A program made the position numbers and the translations under genes. From CAVSUR01 sp052143655 (GTDB lineage: Bacteria > Actinomycetota > Actinomycetes > Streptosporangiales > Streptosporangiaceae), in contig JBKQSL010000066.1 in NCBI GenBank assembly GCA_052143655.1, positions 1 through 21,219 on the forward strand: 21,219 nt of DNA, in the 5' to 3' direction. The notes beneath the pieces are model-generated. The model was given only the letters and a program-made list of their open reading frames with translations, made no database searches and was not told the origin of the DNA. The first letter of the stretch is position 1. The number at the start of each line of letters is the position of its first letter. Shown one piece after another: positions 12,829 to 18,987 of the stretch.

Positions 12829-13824
12829 CTAGGACAGGACGGCAGCACCGGTGAACCGGTCGGCCGCCAGGTCGGCCAGCGCCCGGTCGGCCCGGTCGAA
12901 CGGGTAGGGCTGCACCTCGACCCGCAGCCGCAGCCGCTCGGCCAGCCGGAGGAACTCCAGCGCGTCACCGCGGGTGTTCGCGGTCACGCTGCGCACCTGC
13001 CGCTCGTAGAACAGGTGCTCGGCGTAATCGAGCGGCGGGATCTGGCTCAGGTAGATGCCGGCCACGGCCAGCGTCCCGCCCCGGTCCAGGGCCGCCAGCC
13101 CCGGCTGCACCAGCTCGCCGGCTGGCGCGAACAGGATCGCCGAGTCCAGCGGCTCCGGCGTCGGGTCGAAGGAGTCCTGGGCTGAGGCGGCGCCGAGCGC
13201 CAGGGCCAGGTCCCGGGCAGCCGGCGCCCGGCTGAACACGTGCACCGATGCGCCCTGGGCGATCGCGATCTGCGCGGTCAGGTGCGCCGAGCCGCCGAAG
13301 CCCCAGATGCCCAGCGCCCCGCCGGGCGGCAGGTCCGCCCTCAGCAGCGCGCGGTAGCCGATGATCCCGGCGCACAGCAGCGGCGCGATCTGCTCGTCCG
13401 GCAGCCCGGCCGGCAGCGGGTGCACGAACGCGTCCCGGGCCACCAGGTACTCGGCGTAGCCGCCGTGGATATCCCAGCCGGTGTAGGTGGAGGCGGGGCA
13501 GAGATTCTCCCGGCCGCGGCGGCAGTAGCGGCACGAGCCGTCGGTGGAGGCCAGCCAGGCGACCCCCACCCGGTCGCCCGCGGCGAACCGGGTATCACCC
13601 GGCCCGGTGGCGACGACTTCCCCGACCACCTCGTGCCCCGGCGTCATGCCCGGGTGCCGCGGTGGCAGGTCCCCCTCGGCCAGGTGCAGGTCAGTGCGGC
13701 AGACGCCGCAGCACACCACCCGGACCAGCTGCTCGCCGGGACCGGGCTCGGGCTCGGGCCGGTCGACCATGCGCAGCGGCCCGGACTCGATCGGCCCCGG
13801 CTCGGCAACCACCCACGCCTTCAT
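12829..13824 (-). CDS. Zinc-dependent alcohol dehydrogenase (MDR superfamily)
   Basis: NAD(P)-dependent oxidation or reduction of an alcohol/aldehyde. The start ATG 13824 (MKAWVV) is the family's usual beginning. Catalytic zinc ligands are C42 (GVCRTDLH), H64/E65 (GHEVVG) and C151 (LLCAGIIGYRAL). The structural-zinc lobe reads STDGSCRYCRRGRENLC: C98, C101 and C109 are present, but the first of the four Cys is Asp (D95). The Rossmann motif is GIWGFGGSAHLTAQIA (G175, G177, G178). The 331-residue length is normal for AdhA-like members, which are often made under low oxygen or for aldehyde clearance. It runs against the preceding regulator gene, with stops only 9 bases apart. The substrate cannot be deduced. 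Confidence 0.93.
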   Translation of the reverse strand: MKAWVVAEPGPIESGPLRMVDRPEPEPGPGEQLVRVVCCGVCRTDLHLAEGDLPPRHPGMTPGHEVVGEVVATGPGDTRFAAGDRVGVAWLASTDGSCRYCRRGRENLCPASTYTGWDIHGGYAEYLVARDAFVHPLPAGLPDEQIAPLLCAGIIGYRALLRADLPPGGALGIWGFGGSAHLTAQIAIAQGASVHVFSRAPAARDLALALGAASAQDSFDPTPEPLDSAILFAPAGELVQPGLAALDRGGTLAVAGIYLSQIPPLDYAEHLFYERQVRSVTANTRGDALEFLRLAERLRLRVEVQPYPFDRADRALADLAADRFTGAAVLS

Positions 13825-13942
13825 ACCGCCCAGGCTATCGCCGCCGCACTCGCCCGGGCCGGCCAGCGGGCATTGCGGAGCGACGGTTCTCACAACTAGT
13901 TATCTCGTATGATCAACCCGTGATGATGATCGAGCGGGGGTC

Positions 13943-13972
13943 AGCAGCTGCCCGATGAGCAGCTGCCCGAGG
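13943..13972 (+). repeat. 15-base imperfect tandem repeat
   Basis: AGCAGCTGCCCGATG (13943-13957) is followed by AGCAGCTGCCCGAGG (13958-13972). It lies in the 202-base gap between the dehydrogenase and the AlkB-like gene. Just beyond, a plus-strand frame reads DEQLPEVFAPAAAALTTGGI to a stop near 14060; this could be a small coding relic, but it has no recognisable start or family. Confidence 0.7.
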
Positions 13973-14026
13973 TCTTCGCGCCCGCGGCCGCCGCGCTGAC
14001 CACCGGCGGCATCCTCATCGGCCGGC

Positions 14027-14653
14027 TCAGCGCACCCCGCGCGGCCGGAACTGGACGCTGATCCGCGGGCCGGCGCTGCGGGACGTCTTGGGCACCGCAT
14101 GTTCCCAGGTGCGCTGGCAGCTGCCGCCCATCACCAGCAGATCGCCGTGGCCGATGTCGTAGCGGATAGCGGGGCCGCCGCCCCGCGGGCGCAGCTTCAG
14201 CGGCCGCGGGCTGCCGAGCGAGACGATCGCCACCATCGTGTCGCTGGTCGCCCCGCGGCCGATCGTGTCGCCGTGCCAGGCGACACTGTCGCGGCCGTCC
14301 CGGTACAGGCACATCCCCGCGGTGACGAACGGCTCCCCCAGCTCGCCTGCATACCACTGCGTCAGCGCCTGCCGGGCCCGGCCGAGCACCGGGTCGGGGA
14401 GCGGGTCATCCGCCCCGTAGAAGCACAGCAGCCGGGGCACGTCGACGACGCGGTCATACATCGGCCGCCGGTCAGCGCGCCACGGCACCGCCGTCACCAG
14501 CCGGCCGAACAGCTCGTCGGCACCGGTCACCCAGCCGGGCCGGATGTCGACCCAGGCGCCCCGGCCCAGCGCCCGGCGCTGGACCGAGAAGCCGAGCGGT
14601 GCCAGTCCGACGTCCTCGCGGGCGCCGAGCAGCGACGCCTGGAATGCTGTCAT
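14027..14653 (-). CDS. AlkB-like Fe(II)/2-oxoglutarate dioxygenase
   Basis: Predicted oxidative demethylase for alkylated nucleic acid. The 208-residue protein has iron ligands in WHGDTIG (H127, D129) and TWEHAVPK (H185), and the 2-oxoglutarate-binding pair R197 and R203 in GPRISVQFR, the R-x5-R pattern of AlkB. RLLCFYG and DVVDVPR-like phrases match the nucleotide-lid region of actinobacterial homologues. I prefer ATG 14653 (MTAFQASLLG) because conserved sequence begins there; ATG 14674 and 14671 are in frame upstream and no clear ribosome site separates them. The gene is divergent from the SGNH hydrolase gene and upstream of the dehydrogenase on the same strand. Confidence 0.92.
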   Translation of the reverse strand: MTAFQASLLGAREDVGLAPLGFSVQRRALGRGAWVDIRPGWVTGADELFGRLVTAVPWRADRRPMYDRVVDVPRLLCFYGADDPLPDPVLGRARQALTQWYAGELGEPFVTAGMCLYRDGRDSVAWHGDTIGRGATSDTMVAIVSLGSPRPLKLRPRGGGPAIRYDIGHGDLLVMGGSCQRTWEHAVPKTSRSAGPRISVQFRPRGVR

Positions 14654-14795
14654 GCCGCCAGCGTACGGCATCATTCAAATGTGAGTTCGAGATCCAGGCC
14701 GCCGGGTCCGAGAGCGGTTCCCGGGCCCGGGACGGCCGCGGCAGGCAGGTTTCGCCGGGCTGGCACGGTATTTGCGCCTCCCGGAGGCTGGCCGC

Positions 14796-16295
14796 ATGCA
14801 TCGCGGCCTGGCGGGTACGCCACAGTCAATGAGCTCCCTGGCTCGCCGGGCAGCCCGCATGCTCGCCGGCCTCGCTGGCCTGGCCGTCGTGGCCGCCGTG
14901 GCGATCGGCGTGGCGCTCCTGGTTACCCCCATGCAGAACGTGACAGTCGCCGGGCAGGTCATCAGCGTCGGCACCGCCACGCCAGCGCTGAACCTGACCG
15001 GGCCCGGTGAGGTCGACTTGTTCGGCCAGGCGCTGCCGACGGCACTGCAGTTCACCGGCCCGGTACGACCGCGGCTAGCGCTGACCCGGATCACGATCGA
15101 CAGCGAGCTGGCCAACTTCGTGCAGGGCGCCAGCACCGGCCGCGCCACGCAGCGGCTCGGCAGCGCGCTGACGAGCGGCTGGCTGCAGTACTTCGGCTGG
15201 GAAGCTGCCATCGCCGCGGTGACCGCCCTGGCGATGGCCGGTGCCCTGGCGGGCTGGCGCCGGCTCCCGGCCGGACCGACCGCCCGGCTGCTGGCTGCCG
15301 CGCTGGTCGGCACGGAACTGCTCAACGCAGGGGCGATCGCGCTCGCGGCGCACGACACCCAGCATGCCCTGCGCCATGTCCGCTCGCTGAGCCAGCTGGC
15401 GGGCAGCGACCCGGCCCGGCAGGTGACCCGCAAGGCCCGGCCGGTGGTCACGGGCGTGCACGCCATAGTGATCGGCGATTCCACCGCGGCCGGCGCTGGG
15501 CTGGCGCCGATCGCCGATCCCTCCCGGGTCGACCAGGCCTGCGGCCGCAGCTCCGATTCCTACGCCGAGGATCTGGCCAGCGCGAACGGCTGGAAGGTGA
15601 TGAACCTCGCGTGCGACAGCGCGACGATCGCGTCCGGCCTGCTGAGCGGCCAGGCCCGCAGCGGGATGACGATCCCGCCGCAGGTCAGCTCGGCCCGGCA
15701 GGTGGCAGGCGCGTCCGCGGTGATCGTCAGCGTCGGGGCGGACGACCTGCAGTGGTCGGCGCTGCTGGCCTACTGCGCGACGGCCGCGCACTGCGACGAC
15801 AATGCGACAGCCGCCTACTTCCAGCAGAAGCTGGCGAAGTTCAGCACCGAGTACCTGGATCTGCTGGCTCAGCTCGCCGCGCTGCCCGGCCATCCGCAGG
15901 TGATCATCAACCGGTACTACAGCCCGTTCGGCAAGGACGTGAGCTGCCTGACCCGCCGGGGGCTGCCGGCCGCGAACGTGCCCACGCTCATCTCACGGCT
16001 GGCCACCCTCAACAGCGTGCTGGCCAAGGGAGCCGCCGAGTTCGGCGACGCCTCGCCGAGGCCGGACTTCACCGGCCACCAGCTGTGCTCGTCACAGCCC
16101 TACGTGCAGGGACCCAGCGATCCGGCCCCGCTGCACCCGACCGCGCTGGGCCAGCTGGCGATCGCTATCGCTGACGAGGCCGCGCTCGCCGCGCACCCGG
16201 CCGCAAGCCCGTCGGCGAGCCCCTCAGCGAGTGCATCCGCCAGCCCGTCGGCCAGCTCGCCGGTGAGCCCCGGCCCCGCGCCGTCCGGCCGGTAG
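14796..16295 (+). CDS. Membrane-anchored SGNH/GDSL hydrolase
   Basis: Predicted secreted-side esterase or lipase held by membrane helices; 499 residues. ATG 14796 is preferred because GGAGG (14783-14787) lies 8 bases upstream; ATG 14829 lacks one. Hydrophobic segments at about 23-43, 136-154 and 163-186 suggest three membrane passes. The SGNH domain starts with VIGDSTAAGAG (nucleophile S229) and continues to VSVGADDLQWS, where the block III Asn of the usual GxND is Asp (D316), and to PLHPTALGQ (H447). The Asp usually three residues before this His is absent; the nearest is D442. Several Cys in the domain suggest disulfides. The C-terminus is a Ser/Ala/Pro repeat of about 35 residues, typical of cell-wall spacer or linker. 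Substrate unknown; cell-envelope ester chemistry is a reasonable guess. Confidence 0.88.
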   Translation: MHRGLAGTPQSMSSLARRAARMLAGLAGLAVVAAVAIGVALLVTPMQNVTVAGQVISVGTATPALNLTGPGEVDLFGQALPTALQFTGPVRPRLALTRITIDSELANFVQGASTGRATQRLGSALTSGWLQYFGWEAAIAAVTALAMAGALAGWRRLPAGPTARLLAAALVGTELLNAGAIALAAHDTQHALRHVRSLSQLAGSDPARQVTRKARPVVTGVHAIVIGDSTAAGAGLAPIADPSRVDQACGRSSDSYAEDLASANGWKVMNLACDSATIASGLLSGQARSGMTIPPQVSSARQVAGASAVIVSVGADDLQWSALLAYCATAAHCDDNATAAYFQQKLAKFSTEYLDLLAQLAALPGHPQVIINRYYSPFGKDVSCLTRRGLPAANVPTLISRLATLNSVLAKGAAEFGDASPRPDFTGHQLCSSQPYVQGPSDPAPLHPTALGQLAIAIADEAALAAHPAASPSASPSASASASPSASSPVSPGPAPSGR

Positions 16296-16343
16296 CAGCC
16301 GGCTCCGGCCGGCGGCACCCGGGCACCGGGAGATGATGGAGGC

Positions 16344-16598
16344 ATGCGCGCGGCGGAGCACCAGGACGGTCAGGCCGCCACGGCCAGGCCGGGCACCTGC
16401 CCCGTCACGATCGGCCGGCCGGTGATGCGGCAGCGGTGGGAGCGGCTGACGTTCCTGCACTGGCCATACGACCCGGCGCAGGTACAGCGGCTGCTGCCGG
16501 CGGGGCTGGCGGCCGACGAGCTCGACGGGGCGGCCTGGGTCGGCCTCGTGCCGTTCTTCATGCACGTAGCGACGGCCAGCGGCCGGCGCGCACCCTGG
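16344..16598 (+). pseudogene. DUF2071 (YqjF-like) protein, 5' fragment only
   Basis: ATG 16344 with GGAGG just upstream begins a clear DUF2071 N-terminus: RPVMRQRWERLTFLHWPYDP, then VQRLLPAGLAADELDGAAWV and GLVPFFMHVATASGRRAPW (to residue 85). Full members have about 230-250 residues and continue with a conserved ETNVRTYV region. Here the similarity stops at 16598; what follows in frame is Arg/Pro/Ala-rich sequence that runs to 16958, overlapping the next gene. The gene is therefore truncated, probably by deletion of its 3' two thirds. Confidence 0.8.
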
Positions 16599-16912
16599 CG
16601 GGTAACCCCATCGCGCGCAGGGCCGTCCCCGGTGCAGCCACCGGGTGCGCGGCGGCGGCCCCGCCAGTGCCCGCCGCCCGCGCCGCCGCGACGGCCGCCG
16701 CCAGCAGCGCCGCCGCGCGCGAGCGCCCGCCGCAGCGATGGCCGGGCCGGGAAGCGGAGACGGGCGCGTGCGCGCTGCGTCAGTCATGACGGGTTCGGCC
16801 TCCGGGGAATGCGGGGTAATTTGCGGCATTTGCCAGCATCTCCCAGCCGCCGGCGCTGTCAATGGCCGCACGCGGGCGCGGCCCGCCGCATGCGGCGGGC
16901 GATACTGGCGGC
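16599..16912. other. Non-coding GC-rich stretch after the DUF2071 fragment
   Basis: About 310 bases of very GC-rich, Ala/Arg/Pro-codon sequence with no family match in any frame; the only AT-richer island is around 16810-16840 (GGGTAATTTGCGGCATTTGC), a plausible promoter zone for the small gene at 16913. A 20-base perfect palindrome ends 12 bases before that gene's start. Confidence 0.55.
16881..16900. promoter_or_regulatory. Perfect 20-base palindrome before the orphan gene
   Basis: GCCCGCCGCA at 16881-16890 is followed directly by its reverse complement TGCGGCGGGC. It ends 12 bases before ATG 16913, where the ribosome site would normally be, so it could be an operator or an RNA hairpin blocking initiation. 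A terminator for the upstream fragment is the alternative. Confidence 0.45.
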
Positions 16913-17164
16913 ATGGCTGACGACACTGCACGCGACCATGCGATCTACCACGCGCTGAAGGCGGCGGACGAGATCGCCGCCGCCCTGCAGGCGCACCTCA
17001 TCGAGGAGCACGGTGCCAGCCCCGACCGCGGCGCGGCGCAGGGGCCGGCCACGGACTCGCTGCGGCTGCTGCGCCAGGCCCGCGAGCGGCTCGGCACCGG
17101 GCTGCGAGCTGTCGGCGCTGACCGCATCGCCGGCTCCGACAGCATCTCGCTGCGCAACCCGTGA
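16913..17164 (+). CDS. Hypothetical small helical protein
   Basis: An 83-residue protein that I do not recognise. It is rich in Ala, acidic and basic residues and is probably mostly helical: MADDTARDHAIYHALKAADE followed by IAAALQAHLIEEHG, a short loop, then DSLRLLRQARERLGTGLRAV. Third codon positions are strongly G/C, as in the neighbouring real genes. No ribosome site is visible before ATG 16913; a perfect palindrome occupies that space. It converges with the haloacid-dehalogenase-like gene. No function is proposed. Confidence 0.65.
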   Translation: MADDTARDHAIYHALKAADEIAAALQAHLIEEHGASPDRGAAQGPATDSLRLLRQARERLGTGLRAVGADRIAGSDSISLRNP

Positions 17165-17170
17165 GCTGAT

Positions 17171-17229
17171 CGCCCGGCTGCCCCAGGGCATGCCGGGCGC
17201 GCAGCCGCCCCGGCATGGCCATGCCGGGG
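17171..17229. terminator. Bidirectional terminator region (two hairpins)
   Basis: CGCCCGGC (17171-17178) pairs with GCCGGGCG (17192-17199) over a 13-base loop. A perfect 22-base palindrome follows at 17208-17229, with arms CCCCGGCATGG and CCATGCCGGGG. Both lie between the convergent ends of the small orphan gene and the hydrolase gene. There is no T-tract, as is common for actinobacterial terminators. Confidence 0.6.
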
Positions 17230-17243
17230 GCCCGGCGGGTGGG

Positions 17244-17966
17244 TCAGCAGCCCAGGGCGGCGGCCAGGCTGGTGAGGCTCGGGCAGTCGATCAGGCCGTC
17301 CAGCGGGGGCGGCTGCTCGGCCGAGCCGCCGGGTCCCCATTCCAGCGGCCGCCGGACGAGCACGGGGCGCAGGCCCAGGGCCGCGGCGGCCTGCAGGTCG
17401 CCGGCGTGCGCCGCGACCATGGCCGCGTCCTGCGCCGGGCAGTCGAGCAGCCGCAGCGCCGTGCGGTACACCTGCGGATCGGGCTTGTACCCCGGTGCCA
17501 GCTGGGCGGACAGCAGGACGTCGACCCGCAGGTCCGCGAACTTCATCAGGTCGGCCAGCAGCGCGATATGGCCGTTGGACAGCGTGGCCGTGACATGCCG
17601 GCGCCGCAGCCGGTCGAGGCCCTCCCGGCTGTCCGGCCACGGCCGCAGCCGCCGCCAGCCGCGGACCAGCGTCTCGCGGGTGCCCGCATCCAGCCAGACC
17701 TCGCGGCGGGCCAGCACGTCCGCCAGCGTCTCGCGCTGCAGCGAATCGAGGTCCCGCCAGCCGGCCCCGGCCCGGACCCGGTCGAGAGCGGGCTGGTAGG
17801 CCCGGCGCCAGTCGTCGACGATGGCTGGCCAGTCCGCGACCGCGCCCGACCGCGCGCCCGCCGCCGCGGCCAGCTCTATAAGGCTGGAGCGCCAGTCGAC
17901 CAGCGTGCCGAAGACGTCGAACAGCAGGACCCGCGGCGGCCTGCTGACCTCCTGCGCCGGCTGCAT
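17244..17966 (-). CDS. Haloacid dehalogenase type II-like HAD hydrolase
   Basis: HAD-superfamily enzyme of 240 residues, most like L-2-haloacid dehalogenases, which hydrolyse 2-halo acids to 2-hydroxy acids. Motif I is LLFDVFGTLVDW (nucleophile D17, with R26 after it), motif II LSNGH (S130, N131), motif III GYKPDPQVY (K161) and motif IV VAAHAGDLQAA (D190). The start ATG 17966 (MQPAQE) is 10 residues before motif I, the usual distance. It is divergent from the PfpI-like gene over a 112-base gap. A phosphatase or other acid-halide activity cannot be excluded from sequence alone. Confidence 0.9.
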   Translation of the reverse strand: MQPAQEVSRPPRVLLFDVFGTLVDWRSSLIELAAAAGARSGAVADWPAIVDDWRRAYQPALDRVRAGAGWRDLDSLQRETLADVLARREVWLDAGTRETLVRGWRRLRPWPDSREGLDRLRRRHVTATLSNGHIALLADLMKFADLRVDVLLSAQLAPGYKPDPQVYRTALRLLDCPAQDAAMVAAHAGDLQAAAALGLRPVLVRRPLEWGPGGSAEQPPPLDGLIDCPSLTSLAAALGC

Positions 17967-18078
17967 GCTCAGCAGGCTAGCTGCCGCCGCCGGCGCGGCC
18001 GGGCCAGGGCCCCGGCCGGCGGGCGGCCGGGTCAGCTGACAGCGGAGCCCGCCAGAGCGCAAGCGTAGGGTTGTCGGC

Positions 18079-18597
18079 ATGACGCTTGGTGAACGGAAAG
18101 TCCTCGTGCTGGCGGCGGACGACTTCGAGGACATGGAACTGCTCTACCCGGTGTTCCGGCTCCGCGAGGAGGACGTCGCCGTGACGGTGGCGGGCCTGGA
18201 CCGCAAGCCGCTGACCGGCAAGAAGGGATACGGCCCGGTCGAGGTGGACACAACCGTGGACGAGGTCGCAGCCGGCGACTTCGACGCCCTGGTCATCCCC
18301 GGCGGGTTCGCGCCCGACAAGCTCCGGCGCTCGGCGACGGTGCTGGACCTGGTCCGGTCCTTCGACGAGGCGGGCAAGCCGATCGCGTTCATCTGCCACG
18401 CCGGCTGGGTGCCGATCTCGGCCAGGATCCTGAAGGGGCGCCGGGCCACCAGCGTCTCAGCGATCCGCGACGACATGGTCAACGCCGGGACCGACTGGGT
18501 CGACGAGGCCACCGTGGTCGACGGGAACCTCATCTCCGCCCGGACCCCCGCCGACCTCGGCCCGTGGATGAAGGCGCTGCTCAGGCAGCTCGCATAA
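18079..18597 (+). CDS. PfpI/DJ-1 family protein (glutamine amidotransferase-like)
   Basis: A 172-residue class I amidotransferase-fold protein of the PfpI/YhbO type, linked to general stress and to repair of glycated (methylglyoxal-modified) molecules. The active site is FICHAGWVPIS with nucleophile C106 and H107; the early acidic motif DDFEDMELLYPVFRL supplies the Glu, and LVIPGGFAPDKLRR is the oxyanion-side loop. ATG 18079 has AGGG 8 bases upstream. Its stop is 22 bases before the first hip operator, so hip regulators could influence only what lies downstream. Confidence 0.93.
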   Translation: MTLGERKVLVLAADDFEDMELLYPVFRLREEDVAVTVAGLDRKPLTGKKGYGPVEVDTTVDEVAAGDFDALVIPGGFAPDKLRRSATVLDLVRSFDEAGKPIAFICHAGWVPISARILKGRRATSVSAIRDDMVNAGTDWVDEATVVDGNLISARTPADLGPWMKALLRQLA

Positions 18598-18619
18598 GCC
18601 CTCAATGCAGCGAGGCAAC

Positions 18620-18633
18620 TGCACGATCATGCA
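18620..18633. promoter_or_regulatory. hip operator O1 (imperfect)
   Basis: TGCACGATCATGCA differs from the perfect palindrome at O2 and O3 by one base. It is the outermost of three copies and lies 22 bases after the PfpI-like stop. Confidence 0.75.
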
Positions 18634-18680
18634 TGGACCGCGACTGGAGCCAGCAGCAGCTCACTAAGCAGGCATGAAAA

Positions 18681-18694
18681 TGCACGATCGTGCA
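18681..18694. promoter_or_regulatory. hip operator O2
   Basis: TGCACGATCGTGCA, a perfect palindrome extending to 16 bases with the flanking A and T (18680-18695). Its centre is 61 bases from O1 and 60 from O3, close to six turns of DNA. It ends 9 bases before the proposed -35 box. Confidence 0.85.
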
Positions 18695-18703
18695 TCTTAG
18701 CCC

Positions 18704-18732
18704 TTGCCGACAGGCCCGCCAGCCATTATGAT
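18704..18732 (+). promoter_or_regulatory. hipBA promoter
   Basis: TTGCCG (18704-18709) and TATGAT (18727-18732) are separated by 17 bases, a near-consensus housekeeping promoter. Transcription would start at about 18739-18740, on the A of the hipB ATG, predicting a leaderless message. Confidence 0.6.
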
Positions 18733-18739
18733 GGCGCAT

Positions 18740-18982
18740 ATGCACGATCGTGCAACCGACTTGGCCTTGCTCGGCGAGGCAGTACGGCGGCGGCGGGCGG
18801 AGCTAGGGCTGCGTCAGGACGAGCTCGCCGCACTGGCCGGCGTCTCCGCGCGCTTCGTCCACACCCTTGAGCACGGCAAGCCGACTCTGCGCCTCGATAA
18901 GTTGCTGGCAGTACTAGGCGAGCTCGGCATGGACATAGTGCTGGAACCCGGTGCGGGCGCGATCCGGTCAGGCGGCGGCTAG
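18740..18982 (+). CDS. hipB: HipB-type antitoxin (XRE-family repressor)
   Basis: An 80-residue helix-turn-helix protein that should neutralise HipA and repress the operon. The DNA-binding domain reads LGEAVRRRRAELGLRQDELA followed by ALAGVSARFVHTLEHGKPTL and RLDKLLAVLGELGMDIVL, the HipB pattern in which the last strand helps dimerise. I chose ATG 18740 because it coincides with the predicted transcription start; in-frame ATGs at 18728 and 18731 lie inside the -10 box and there is no ribosome site for any of them. The first codons are part of operator O3, so bound repressor would cover the start site. The kinase gene begins five bases after the stop. Confidence 0.9.
   Translation: MHDRATDLALLGEAVRRRRAELGLRQDELAALAGVSARFVHTLEHGKPTLRLDKLLAVLGELGMDIVLEPGAGAIRSGGG
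18741..18754. promoter_or_regulatory. hip operator O3, over the hipB start
   Basis: TGCACGATCGTGCA, identical to O2. It begins at the second base of the hipB ATG, which places it at about +1 to +15 of the predicted transcript. Binding here would block the initiating polymerase. Confidence 0.85.
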
Positions 18983-18987
18983 CTCAC

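Noticed and set aside
16200..16295. Possible repeat array in the Ser/Ala/Pro codons
   Set aside because: It is the low-complexity tail of the SGNH protein, with irregular units and intact frame.
17013..18068. Plus-strand frame (351 codons) opposite the HAD gene
   Set aside because: Antisense to a gene with all four HAD motifs; composition is that of a shadow frame.
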